Positions 32,718 through 41,571 of a stretch of 64,000 bases of DNA are shown one piece after another. The stretch comes from an uncultured Eubacterium sp. (GTDB lineage: Bacteria; Bacillota; Clostridia; Lachnospirales; Lachnospiraceae). Numbering within the stretch: position 1 is the first letter of the stretch; each line of letters starts with the position of its first letter. The stretch covers positions 14,580-78,579 of the forward strand of contig CAJTRZ010000003.1 in assembly GCA_910578975.1 (NCBI GenBank), read 5' to 3'. The notes beneath the pieces were generated by a model that did no database searches, was not told the origin of the DNA, and worked only from the letters and a program-made list of their open reading frames with translations. The position numbers and the translations under genes were made by a program.

Positions 32718-33108
32718 TTCTCTTATATACCTCTTTCACAATTTTATCATGTGAATATCCCTCAAATTCTAATGTACTGGTTAATTTCCACCCACTAAGA
32801 TCTAATCTGTGGTCAGACGGATAAACTTTATTCCACCGATATACAATTATTTTCTCCATTTCACTTTGATCCAAAATATGATTTTCTACAAAGCAGTACT
32901 CTCCCTCTTTTGCATCACTAAAATAATCGTCTGAGATAACATACTCTACAATTCGATTTTCAAATAACTCCTCCGAATATGAATTAATATGAAGAACTGC
33001 ATCTTTTGTCATCTCTACAATATCTCTAATTACATATTGGTCCCTGCTCTGTCTTCTTTCATTAAAATACATTCCATTTTTTTGATCCAAACATACAATC
33101 CCTATCAT
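32707..33108 (-). CDS. Small DHFR-like-fold protein of unknown function
   Basis: 133 residues from the ATG at 33108, which follows GAGAGGG; an upstream TTG is less likely. The pattern IGIVCLDQKNGMYFNERRQSRD and later EGEYCFVENHILDQ, IIVYRWNKVYPSDHR and FEGYSHDKIVKEVYK recalls dihydrofolate-reductase-like proteins that are common in Lachnospiraceae and, from memory, often labelled ribonuclease Z without support. The metal ligands of true RNase Z are absent. It overlaps the nuclease gene by 11 bp, so the two are translationally coupled. Function unknown. Confidence 0.7.
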   Translation of the reverse strand: MIGIVCLDQKNGMYFNERRQSRDQYVIRDIVEMTKDAVLHINSYSEELFENRIVEYVISDDYFSDAKEGEYCFVENHILDQSEMEKIIVYRWNKVYPSDHRLDLSGWKLTSTLEFEGYSHDKIVKEVYKRNEK

Positions 33109-33155
33109 TAAAAACCCTCTCTTTATACTCAATTACTTTCTTTTCCTGTATCATT

Positions 33156-34040
33156 TTATTTGCTATTGACATGCACTTCCAACTGATTATATGGAATAAT
33201 AATACTATTTTTTTCTAATTCATTCTTGATATGTTCATTCAGATAAAAATACGCATCCCAGTAATCTTTCGGTGCTACCCATGCTCTTGTTTCGAGATTC
33301 ACACCACTTTCATCTAACAGCATCACAACCACATCATTTGGTTTATCCTTTAATGTATATGGTGATTTATCAATTACATGCTTTACGATAGTCTTTGCCT
33401 GCTCAATATCCGCATCATAGTGAATGGAAAACTTCACATCCACTCTTCGCCCATCCTGATTTGTAAAATTAATAATTGTATTATTTGCCACTTCACCATT
33501 TGGACATTTAATCACTCTATTATCTGCTTTTACTAATGTGGTATATACAATATCTATTTTTGTCACGGTTCCTTCTTCGCCATTTATCATAACATAATCA
33601 CCTATAATAAAAGGCTTTGACAATAATATTAGTACTCCACCTGCAAAATTAGCCAGACTGCCTTGTAAAGCCAGACCAATCGACAATCCGGCTGTTCCAA
33701 GCAATGTTATAAATGAAGTTGTTTCTATACCGATTTCACTACATATAATAATGAGTACAATTACATACCCTGTAAATTTCACAAGAGAATCTACAAATTT
33801 AACCACACCTTCATCAGCATTAGATTTTTTAAATATATTTTTTACCAATTTTCTCATTAAACGGATAACAACCTTGCCAACTGCAAAAATTGCAATTGCG
33901 ATTAAAAGATGCCAGCCAAAATCAATTAATTTGTCCACCATCTTATCCAATGTTCCTGTTAATGCATTTACCTCTTTATTTAATTCATTTAAACCTGACT
34001 CTACTTCTTCAGATACATTACTTGCCAATAAAAATTTCAT
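33156..34040 (-). CDS. mscS: Small mechanosensitive channel (MscS family)
   Basis: Opens under membrane tension to release solutes during osmotic downshock. 294 residues from 34040, where GGAG is well placed. A short amphipathic N-terminus is followed by three membrane helices. The pore helix is glycine- and alanine-rich (GTAGLSIGLALQGSLANFAGG), and the beta domain carries PFIIGDYVMINGEEGTVTKI and PNGEVANNTIINF. This is normal size for the short MscS type. It lies 180 bp after serA, separated by hairpins. Confidence 0.94.
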   Translation of the reverse strand: MKFLLASNVSEEVESGLNELNKEVNALTGTLDKMVDKLIDFGWHLLIAIAIFAVGKVVIRLMRKLVKNIFKKSNADEGVVKFVDSLVKFTGYVIVLIIICSEIGIETTSFITLLGTAGLSIGLALQGSLANFAGGVLILLSKPFIIGDYVMINGEEGTVTKIDIVYTTLVKADNRVIKCPNGEVANNTIINFTNQDGRRVDVKFSIHYDADIEQAKTIVKHVIDKSPYTLKDKPNDVVVMLLDESGVNLETRAWVAPKDYWDAYFYLNEHIKNELEKNSIIIPYNQLEVHVNSK

Positions 34041-34073
34041 AGGTTTCTCCATTTAACAATTTAATATATAAGA

Positions 34074-34104
34074 AATGGGGCTATTATACATTAACAGCCC
34101 CATT
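34074..34104 (-). terminator. Hairpin between serA and mscS
   Basis: AATGGGGCT (34074-34082) pairs with AGCCCCATT (34096-34104). On the minus strand it is followed by a T-rich stretch, so it can terminate serA transcription ahead of mscS. Confidence 0.55.
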
Positions 34105-34158
34105 ATTATAGCTCAACTATCAGAAATCACATACCTACTGTAAACAACAGACATGTGA

Positions 34159-34218
34159 CCCGCGCGACATTCGTCAAATAGCTATGTAAACATGGCTATT
34201 CTCCTTATTGTTCGCGGG
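34159..34218 (-). other. Two-tier hairpin directly downstream of serA
   Basis: The outer arms CCCGCG (34159-34164) and CGCGGG (34213-34218) enclose AATAGCTATGTAAACATGGCTATT (34177-34200), itself a hairpin. It starts 2 bp after the serA stop codon. GC-rich for this genome; a 3'-end stability structure or part of the terminator region. Confidence 0.4.
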
Positions 34219-34220
34219 GA

Positions 34221-35384
34221 TTATTTTACCACTCTTACTTTAATAACACCATCTACAGCATTTAATTTCTCGACTAATGCTTCTGATGTTTCATGGTCTA
34301 AATCCATAATAGCATACGCAAAATCTCCTCTAGATTTATCAACCATATCTGCAACATTTACACCTTCAGACGCTACTGCAGATGTAAGCTGGCTGATCAT
34401 ATTCGGAGTATTCTTGTGACAAACTGTAACACGTCCTGCCTTATCGCAGACACCAAGAGTTGCAGCCGGATAGTTTACTGAATTAACAATATTTCCGTTT
34501 TCAACAAAATCCATAATCTGGTCAACTGCCATAATTGCACAGTTATCTTCTGATTCCTCTGTAGAAGCTCCAAGATGCGGTGTAGCAATCACACCTTCCA
34601 TATTTGCAGTCTTTGCATTAGGAAAGTCTGTTACATATTTTTTAACCTTACCGCTCTTTAAAGCTTCTGCCATATCATCATCACAAACAAGTAAATCTCT
34701 CGCAAAGTTCAAGATAACTACACCATCTTTCATCATTGCCATAGTGTCCTTGTTAATCATTTCCTTTGTATCATCAACAAGCGGTGTGTGTACTGTAATA
34801 AAATCACATTCCTTAAAGATTTCTTCTCTTGTCTTTACAATCTTTACTGTTCTTTTAATATTTAAAGCGCCTTCAACAGAAAGATATGGGTCTGTACCAT
34901 ATACTTCCATTCCCATAGAAACACCGATGTTTGCTACCAGTCTTCCGATAGCACCAAGTCCAATAACGCCAAGTTTCTTTCCTTTTAATTCGTTTCCAGC
35001 AAAGTTTTTCTTTGCCTTTTCCATTGTCTTATTAATGTTTTCATCTGCTTTATTATCAGCCACCCACTGATTTCCACCAATAATATCTCTTGATGCAAGA
35101 AGCATTCCACAAAGAACTAATTCTTTAACACCGTTAGCATTTGCACCAGGTGTATTAAATACGACAACACCTTTCTCTGCACATTTATCTAATGGAATAT
35201 TATTTACTCCGGCACCTGCTCTGGCTACTGCCATTAAGCTGTCCGGTAAATCCATATCATGCATGGATGCACTTCGAACTAAAGCTACATCAGCACTTGC
35301 AAAATCATCTGTCATTTCATAATTATCATTTAATCTATTAAGTCCTAAATCTGAAATAGGATTTAAGCAATTTATTTTTGTCAT
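34221..35384 (-). CDS. serA: D-3-phosphoglycerate dehydrogenase
   Basis: Oxidises 3-phosphoglycerate to 3-phosphohydroxypyruvate, the first step of serine synthesis. 387 residues from MTKINCLNPISDLG at 35384, one base after the serC stop; the AAGGAG inside the end of serC is the ribosome binding site. The NAD loop is KLGVIGLGAIGRLVAN, the catalytic region includes ATPHLGASTEESE, and an ACT domain (NMISQLTSAVASEGVNVADM) ends the protein. This is the short form without the long intervening ASB domain; the ACT domain suggests serine feedback. serC-serA is a tight operon. Confidence 0.95.
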   Translation of the reverse strand: MTKINCLNPISDLGLNRLNDNYEMTDDFASADVALVRSASMHDMDLPDSLMAVARAGAGVNNIPLDKCAEKGVVVFNTPGANANGVKELVLCGMLLASRDIIGGNQWVADNKADENINKTMEKAKKNFAGNELKGKKLGVIGLGAIGRLVANIGVSMGMEVYGTDPYLSVEGALNIKRTVKIVKTREEIFKECDFITVHTPLVDDTKEMINKDTMAMMKDGVVILNFARDLLVCDDDMAEALKSGKVKKYVTDFPNAKTANMEGVIATPHLGASTEESEDNCAIMAVDQIMDFVENGNIVNSVNYPAATLGVCDKAGRVTVCHKNTPNMISQLTSAVASEGVNVADMVDKSRGDFAYAIMDLDHETSEALVEKLNAVDGVIKVRVVK

Positions 35385-35385
35385 T

Positions 35386-36468
35386 TTACATATTCTCCTT
35401 CTCGAACTTCTCCATAAATTCAACCAATGCCTTTACACCCTCAATTGGCATAGCATTGTAGATGCTGGCTCTCATACCACCAACAGTTCTATGACCTTTT
35501 AAATTCTCAAGTCCTGCAGCCTTTGCTTCTGCAACAAACTTAGCATCCAATTCTTCATTACCTGTTACAAATGGCACATTCATAAGTGAACGGTCTTCCT
35601 TAGCAACTGTTCCCTTAAATAACTTACTGTTATCTAAGAAATCATAAAGAATCTGAGCTTTCTCTTCGTTATGTTTTTTCATAGCGTCAAGACCACCCAT
35701 CTTCTTAATCCACTTAAATACTTTACCACAAATATAAATACCATAACATGGAGGTGTATTATAAAGAGAATCTGCATCCGCCTGTGTTTTCCATGCAAGC
35801 ATTGTAGGCACTGTGTCATCTACTTCTTCTGGAATCAAATCTTCTCTTACAATGGCAATCACAACTCCGGCTGGTCCGATATTTTTCTGAACTCCACCAT
35901 AAATTACACCGTATTTTTCAACATCAACAGGTTCTGATAAGAAACAAGATGAAACATCAGCTACTAATGTGTGTCCCTTTGTATTTGGCAATGTATGATA
36001 CTTAGTACCATAAATTGTGTTATTTTCACAGATATATACATAATCTACATCATCATCAATATCTAAATCGGAGCAATCCGGAATGTATGAGAAAGTCTTA
36101 TCTGCGGATGAGGCAACTCTCTGTACTTCTAAATATTTTTCTGCTTCAGCTGCAGCCTTCTTTGCCCACTGGCCTGTAACAATGTAAGCAGCCTTCCCAT
36201 TTTTCTTAAGATTCATTGGCACTGCAGCAAACTGCTGTGAAGCACCTCCCTGAAGGAATAATACTTTGTAATTGTCAGGAATGTTCATCAAATCTCTAAT
36301 GTCCTGTTCTGCCTCATCAATAATCTGCTGAAATGCTTTGGAACGGTGGCTCATTTCCATTACGCTCATTCCACATCCTTTGTAATCAAGCATTTCTTCT
36401 GCTGCCTCTTTTAATACTTCTTCCGGTAATACTGCCGGACCTGCTGAGAAATTGTATACTCTAGCCAT
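35386..36468 (-). CDS. serC: Phosphoserine aminotransferase
   Basis: Transfers the amino group from glutamate to 3-phosphohydroxypyruvate to give phosphoserine. 360 residues beginning MARVYNFSAGPAVLPEEVL, a very typical SerC start. The pyridoxal-phosphate lysine is in YGGVQKNIGPAGVV and the C-terminal region GHRTVGGMRASIYNA is conserved. GGAGG precedes the ATG. serA follows at one base. A palindromic interspersed element lies between this gene and ilvB upstream, so whether serCA is read from its own promoter or from the ilv transcript is not settled by sequence. Confidence 0.96.
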   Translation of the reverse strand: MARVYNFSAGPAVLPEEVLKEAAEEMLDYKGCGMSVMEMSHRSKAFQQIIDEAEQDIRDLMNIPDNYKVLFLQGGASQQFAAVPMNLKKNGKAAYIVTGQWAKKAAAEAEKYLEVQRVASSADKTFSYIPDCSDLDIDDDVDYVYICENNTIYGTKYHTLPNTKGHTLVADVSSCFLSEPVDVEKYGVIYGGVQKNIGPAGVVIAIVREDLIPEEVDDTVPTMLAWKTQADADSLYNTPPCYGIYICGKVFKWIKKMGGLDAMKKHNEEKAQILYDFLDNSKLFKGTVAKEDRSLMNVPFVTGNEELDAKFVAEAKAAGLENLKGHRTVGGMRASIYNAMPIEGVKALVEFMEKFEKENM

Positions 36469-36524
36469 TTTATAATACCTCCATATTGTACTTTATTATT
36501 ATAATATTATATATCAGTTGTAAC

Positions 36525-36656
36525 CGTTCAGCCATCAGCTCGAAAACCCTTCGGATTTCCTTTGCTGTGGTTGTTCACCATATGATATAAGATATACACG
36601 GCAAATAGTCTGTACGCAGCCTTTTGGCGTGTATATCTTATATCGCATGGCTGAAC
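36525..36656 (+). repeat. Interspersed palindromic element between ilvB and serC
   Basis: A full copy. The left end CGTTCAGCCATCAGCTCGAA and right end CGCATGGCTGAAC match the 22.7-kb copy. The inner arms are CCATATGATATAAGATATAC continuing to ACG, and CGTGTATATCTTATATCGCA continuing to TGG. They pair fully although the distal halves differ from the other copies. The element ends exactly at the ilvB stop codon (36657-36659). Confidence 0.75.
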
Positions 36657-38348
36657 TTAACAATCATATCCTTTTTCCGCTAAGTCTTCTGCTGAGAAAG
36701 CCTCACTGATAGCTGTATTTGCAGGAACCATTGGGAATACCTTATCATCTTCATCAATCTGCGCTTCAATCACACATGGAATGTTCATTTTAACAGCATC
36801 CTTCAATGCTTCCTCAAATTCATCTATTGTAGTAGCACGGTAAGCCTTTGCTCCCATACCTTCAGCAATCTTAACAAAATCTACAGCATCATTTAAAACT
36901 GTATTAGAATATCTCTTTCCATAGAACAATGTCTGCCATTGTCTAACCATGCCAAGCACATGATTGTTAATAACAATCTGAATAATCGGAATATTATATC
37001 TTGTAGCTGTAGCAATCTCATTCATATTCATACGGAAACATCCATCACCTGCAATGTTGATACAAGTCTTATCTTTGTTTCCCATCTTAGAACCGATACA
37101 TGCACCTACTCCATATCCCATTGTTCCAAGACCACCTGATGTGATCAACTGCCTTGGTCTGCTATAATTATAAAACTGTGCAGCCCACATCTGATGCTGT
37201 CCTACGTCAGTAGTGATAATTGCCTCACCATTTGTAATCTCATAAACAGAATTGATAACTGCCGGACCTGTCAGTTTTGACTGGTCAAGATCTAATGGAT
37301 ACTGTGCTTTCATATCCTGAATATGTGCCATCCATTCCTTGTTGTCCTGTTTATTTACCTTTTTATTTAATCTGGTTAATACTTCTTTAATATCACCGAT
37401 AATACTTGCATCAGCTGGAACATTTTTGTTGATTTCTGATGGATCTACATCGATATGTACAATACTTGCATTTTTTGCAAATGCCTTTGCATTACCAATA
37501 ACTCTGTCGCTGAATCTTGCACCAAGAACAATCAATAAATCGCACTCTGTTACACCAAAGTTTGATGTCTTTGTACCGTGCATACCAATCATTCCTGTAT
37601 ATCTTGGGTTCATTCCTTCAATAGCACCTTTACCCATCAACGAATCACAAACTGGTGCATCAACTAATTCTGCAAATTCTCTAACCTCTTCATGGGCTTC
37701 TGAAATAACAGAACCGCCACCTACTAAAATAAATGGTTTCTTTGACGCATCAATCATCTCTGCTACTGTGTTGATATCATCCTCTGTAATATCAGCTGAA
37801 TATCTCTTAATTTCTTCTGGCTTTTCAGATGTAAACTCTATCTTATTTGCTGTAACATCCTTTGTAATATCAACTAATACTGGTCCCGGTCTTCCACTCT
37901 TTGCAATCTTAAATGCCTTTCTAATCGTTGGTGCAAGGTCCTCAATCTCTTTTACAATAAAATTATGCTTTGTAATCGGCATTGTTGCACCTACAATGTC
38001 AATTTCCTGAAATGAATCTTTTCCAAGTCCTGATTTTGCAACATTCGCTGTTATCGCAACAACTGGAACAGAATCCATATATGCCGTAGCAATACCTGTT
38101 ACAAGGTTTGTAGCCCCAGGTCCTGATGTTGCCATGCAAACTCCAACCTTGCCGGTAGATCGTGCATAACCGTCGGCCGCATGTGCCGCTCCCTGCTCAT
38201 GTGAAACAAGGATATGTGTAATATCATCTGAATTTTTATATAATTCATCATAAATATTTAAGATAGTTCCTCCAGGATATCCAAATACTGTGTCAACACC
38301 CTGTTCTTTTAAACATTCCATAACTATCTGTGATCCGTTTAAAATCAT
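36657..38348 (-). CDS. ilvB: Acetolactate synthase, large (catalytic) subunit
   Basis: Condenses pyruvate with pyruvate or 2-oxobutyrate in valine/leucine and isoleucine synthesis, using thiamine diphosphate. 563 residues: N-terminal Pyr domain with the activating glutamate in VSHEQGAAHAADGYARS, a central FAD-binding-type domain, and a C-terminal PP domain with the GDGCFRMNMNEIATA ... NN thiamine-binding motif. GAGAGGG precedes the start. It follows ilvD by 22 bp in a leuB-ilvD-ilvB operon. No ilvN (regulatory small subunit) is present downstream or elsewhere in the window, so valine feedback would depend on a subunit coded elsewhere. Confidence 0.95.
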   Translation of the reverse strand: MILNGSQIVMECLKEQGVDTVFGYPGGTILNIYDELYKNSDDITHILVSHEQGAAHAADGYARSTGKVGVCMATSGPGATNLVTGIATAYMDSVPVVAITANVAKSGLGKDSFQEIDIVGATMPITKHNFIVKEIEDLAPTIRKAFKIAKSGRPGPVLVDITKDVTANKIEFTSEKPEEIKRYSADITEDDINTVAEMIDASKKPFILVGGGSVISEAHEEVREFAELVDAPVCDSLMGKGAIEGMNPRYTGMIGMHGTKTSNFGVTECDLLIVLGARFSDRVIGNAKAFAKNASIVHIDVDPSEINKNVPADASIIGDIKEVLTRLNKKVNKQDNKEWMAHIQDMKAQYPLDLDQSKLTGPAVINSVYEITNGEAIITTDVGQHQMWAAQFYNYSRPRQLITSGGLGTMGYGVGACIGSKMGNKDKTCINIAGDGCFRMNMNEIATATRYNIPIIQIVINNHVLGMVRQWQTLFYGKRYSNTVLNDAVDFVKIAEGMGAKAYRATTIDEFEEALKDAVKMNIPCVIEAQIDEDDKVFPMVPANTAISEAFSAEDLAEKGYDC

Positions 38349-38370
38349 ATCGTATCCCTCTCTTCTATTA

Positions 38371-40038
38371 TTATTTATTTATCTCTAATGTAGCACCCTT
38401 ATTACCTGATGTAACCATAGATGCGTATCTTGCCAGATAACCTGTCGTAACCTTTGGTTCCCTCGGTGTCCATGTCTCTCTTCTCTTAGCCATTTCCTCC
38501 TCTGACACTTCTACATTCAATGTCATTTCAGGAATATTTATCTTAATAATATCTCCTTCTTCTATTAAACCAATTGGTCCGCCTACTGCTGCTTCTGGTG
38601 AAACATGACCAATAGATGCCCCTCTGGATGCACCTGAGAATCTTCCATCTGTTATCAAAGCAACTGTCTCACCAAGTCCCATACCTGCAATAGCTGATGT
38701 AGGATTGAGCATCTCTCTCATACCAGGACCGCCCTTAGGTCCTTCATATCTGATAACAACAACATCACCATCCACAATCTTACCACCTTTAATTGCTGCA
38801 ATAGCATCTTCTTCACAGTCAAACACTCTGGCTGGTCCTTCATGAACCATCATAGAGTCTGCAACTGCAGAACGTTTCACAACTGAACCATCCGGTGCAA
38901 GATTTCCTTTGAGTACTGCAAGTCCTCCCGTTTTACTGTATGGATTATCTAATGGTCTGATAACTTCAGGATTTCTGTTGACACTTCCTTTAATGTTTTC
39001 ACCAATAGTCTCACCTGTTACTGTCATACAGTCTTCATTTAATAATCCCAGTTCACTTAACTGATTCATTACTGCATATACACCACCTGCTTCATTCAGA
39101 TCTTCCATATATGTAGGACCTGCCGGTGCAAGATGACACAAGTTTGGTGTCTTTTCACTAATCTCGTTCGCCATAGCAATATCAAAATCAAATCCGATTT
39201 CATGCGCAATTGCCGGCAGATGAAGCATACTGTTTGTTGAACATCCAAGTGCCATATCTACTGTCAATGCATTTAAAATTGCATCTTTTGTCATAATATC
39301 TCTCGGTCGAATATTCTTTTTAACCAATTCCATAACAGCCATACCCGCATGTTTTGCAAGTTTCAGTCTTTCTGAATAAACTGCCGGAATAGTTCCATTT
39401 CCTTTTAATCCCATTCCAAGAGCTTCTGTTAAACAGTTCATAGAGTTTGCTGTATACATTCCTGAACACGAACCGCATGTCGGACAAACTTTCTCTTCAA
39501 ATTCCTTAACCTGCTCCAATGTCATTTTGCCAGCGGCATTTGCCCCTACTGCCTCAAACATAGAAGAAAGACTTCTCTTCTGTCCCATAACATGACCTGC
39601 CATCATCGGACCACCGGAAACAAAAACCGTAGGTACATTTACTCTTGCAGCTGCCATCAATAGTCCTGGCACATTCTTATCACAATTTGGAATCATAACC
39701 AATGCATCAAACTGATGTGCTTTTGCCATACACTCTGTAGAATCTGCAATCAAATCTCTTGTAACAAGAGAGTATTTCATTCCTTCATGTCCCATAGCAA
39801 TACCATCACATACTGCAATCGCCGGGAACATGATTGGTGTACCACCAGCCATGGCAACACCCATCTTTACCGCCTGTGCGATTTTATCCAGATTCATATG
39901 ACCTGGAACAATTTCATTATAGGAACAAACAATACCAACTAAAGGTTTTGCAAGTTCTTCTTCAGTCATCCCAAGAGCATTAAACAATGATCTGTGAGGA
40001 GCCTGCTGTATACCTGTTTTTACTGAGTCACTTTTCAT
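38371..40038 (-). CDS. ilvD: Dihydroxy-acid dehydratase
   Basis: Dehydrates 2,3-dihydroxy-3-methylbutanoate and its ethyl homologue to the keto acids of valine and isoleucine; an Fe-S enzyme. 555 residues from MKSDSVKTGIQQAPHRSL at 40038, preceded by GGAGGT; a longer in-frame start at 40074 would overlap leuB and lacks a site. Cluster cysteines are in MIPNCDKNVPG and CPTCGSCSGMYTANSMNCL. The C-terminal GRFSGASRGASIGHVSPEA signature is intact. Middle gene of leuB-ilvD-ilvB. Confidence 0.96.
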   Translation of the reverse strand: MKSDSVKTGIQQAPHRSLFNALGMTEEELAKPLVGIVCSYNEIVPGHMNLDKIAQAVKMGVAMAGGTPIMFPAIAVCDGIAMGHEGMKYSLVTRDLIADSTECMAKAHQFDALVMIPNCDKNVPGLLMAAARVNVPTVFVSGGPMMAGHVMGQKRSLSSMFEAVGANAAGKMTLEQVKEFEEKVCPTCGSCSGMYTANSMNCLTEALGMGLKGNGTIPAVYSERLKLAKHAGMAVMELVKKNIRPRDIMTKDAILNALTVDMALGCSTNSMLHLPAIAHEIGFDFDIAMANEISEKTPNLCHLAPAGPTYMEDLNEAGGVYAVMNQLSELGLLNEDCMTVTGETIGENIKGSVNRNPEVIRPLDNPYSKTGGLAVLKGNLAPDGSVVKRSAVADSMMVHEGPARVFDCEEDAIAAIKGGKIVDGDVVVIRYEGPKGGPGMREMLNPTSAIAGMGLGETVALITDGRFSGASRGASIGHVSPEAAVGGPIGLIEEGDIIKINIPEMTLNVEVSEEEMAKRRETWTPREPKVTTGYLARYASMVTSGNKGATLEINK

Positions 40039-40051
40039 CTTATTACCTCCA

Positions 40052-41134
40052 TTATATCCGATTGACGATTTCATCTCCCATTTCCTTACATCCTACCAAT
40101 GTCATTTCATCAGACATAATATCAATGGTTCGGATACCGTCTTCTAATACTTTCTCTACAGCCGCTTCCACTGCGTCTGCCTCTTTATCTAAATCAAATG
40201 AATATCTAAGCATCATTGCTGCAGAAAGGATAGTTGCTATAGGATTTGCCTTATTCTGACCTGCAATATCCGGTGCAGCACCATGGCTTGGCTCATAAAG
40301 ACCAAACTTGTCTTCTCTAAGAGATGCTGATGACAGCATTCCAATAGAACCCGTTACCATACTGGCTTCATCTGATAAAATATCACCAAACATATTCTCG
40401 GTAACAACTACGTCAAACTGTGCCGGGTCTTTTACCAACTGCATTGCACAATTGTCTACGAGCATATGTGTCAATTTTACCTCCGGATAATCCTTTGCTA
40501 CTTCATTTACTACCTTATCCCAAAGTCTTGAACTGTCTAAAACATTTGATTTGTCAACACTGATAACTTCCTTACGTCTCTTCATTGCTATTTCAAATGC
40601 TTTCACGGCAATTCTTCGAATCTCTTCTTCATTATATGTCAATGTATCTGTTGCTGTAAGGACGCCGTTTACTTCCTCTGTCTTTCTTTCTCCAAAGTAG
40701 AGACCTCCGGTAAGCTCTCTTACAATAATCATATCAAATCCTGCATCTGCCACTTCTGCTTTTAATGGGCATGCATCTTTTAATTCTTTATAAAGATATG
40801 CAGGTCTTAAATTTGCAAAAAGGTTCAGTCCTTTTCTGATTGCAAGAAGCCCAGCTTCCGGTCTGAGATTCGGTGGCAAATCATACCAACTATCCTTTCC
40901 GACGACACCTCCGACGGCTCCGAGCAGGACAGCATCATTCGTCTTTGCTGTTTCAAGAGCCTCGTCTGTAAGCGGAACACCGTGTTTATCAATAGAGATA
41001 CCACCCATATCCACTTCTGTGTAGTTAAAGCTGTGTCCAAACTTATTTCCGACGACATCCAATACCTTTCTAGCCTCTGCGACTATCTCTGGACCAATGC
41101 CATCGCCGGGAATAACTGCAACATTAAAATTCAT
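40052..41134 (-). CDS. leuB: 3-isopropylmalate dehydrogenase
   Basis: NAD-dependent oxidative decarboxylation of 3-isopropylmalate in leucine synthesis. 360 residues: NVAVIPGDGIGPEIV at the start, FANLRPAY and VRELTGGLYFG in the middle, and the conserved TENMFGDILSDEASM and EPSHGAAPDIAGQNKANP near the end. An AAGGAA box precedes the ATG. It is the first gene of leuB-ilvD-ilvB; leuA, leuC and leuD are not in the window. The region upstream is occupied by a duplicated palindromic element, so the promoter lies within or next to it. Confidence 0.96.
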   Translation of the reverse strand: MNFNVAVIPGDGIGPEIVAEARKVLDVVGNKFGHSFNYTEVDMGGISIDKHGVPLTDEALETAKTNDAVLLGAVGGVVGKDSWYDLPPNLRPEAGLLAIRKGLNLFANLRPAYLYKELKDACPLKAEVADAGFDMIIVRELTGGLYFGERKTEEVNGVLTATDTLTYNEEEIRRIAVKAFEIAMKRRKEVISVDKSNVLDSSRLWDKVVNEVAKDYPEVKLTHMLVDNCAMQLVKDPAQFDVVVTENMFGDILSDEASMVTGSIGMLSSASLREDKFGLYEPSHGAAPDIAGQNKANPIATILSAAMMLRYSFDLDKEADAVEAAVEKVLEDGIRTIDIMSDEMTLVGCKEMGDEIVNRI

Positions 41135-41177
41135 TGTAATTCCTTCTTTCTTTCTAGTTTCATATTAATGTACAAAT

Positions 41178-41474
41178 AACTTCGTAGACTATCATTATTC
41201 AGCCATCAGCTCGAATCCGGTACTACGTACCTTCTTCTCGCTGCGGTGTATCACCGTATGCAGTTTTTATAAAAATCATTTGTATAAACTAGTTTACAAT
41301 AATGATTTCATAAGAACTTCGTATGACTATCATTATTCAGCCATCAGCTCGAATTCGGTACTACGTACCTTCTTCTCGCTGCGGTGTATCACCGTATGCA
41401 GTTTTTATAAAAATCATTTGTATATAAACTAGTTTACACAAATGATTTTTATAAAAACTGCGCATGGCTGAATA
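41178..41474 (+). repeat. Duplicated interspersed palindromic element upstream of leuB
   Basis: Two units with a 137-bp period, starting at 41178 and 41315 (each AACTTCGTA...GACTATCATTATTCAG). Both share TTCAGCCATCAGCTCGAA and GTACTACGTACCTTCTTCTC. The second is complete, with long inner arms starting GCAGTTTTTATAAAAATCAT and ending ATGATTTTTATAAAAACTGC, then CGCATGGCTGAA. The first is truncated and its right arm is imperfect. Together with 41475-41571, where I see nothing further, it fills the 558-bp gap between leuB and yajC apart from the yajC terminator. Confidence 0.72.
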
Positions 41475-41571
41475 CAAAAATCCACATTAACTCGTAAATT
41501 ATAACTCAAAAAGTGCCATATTTCAACCATATAGATATAACTAATTTATTGATAATATTTAATATTTCAAC

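Noticed and set aside
32707..33108. Ribonuclease Z
   Set aside because: The label is used for similar proteins, but the protein is too short and lacks the HxHxDH metal site.
22708..41474. Insertion sequences
   Set aside because: The elements have inverted ends like MITEs, but no transposase gene or clear target-site duplication was found in the window, so a transposon assignment is not made.
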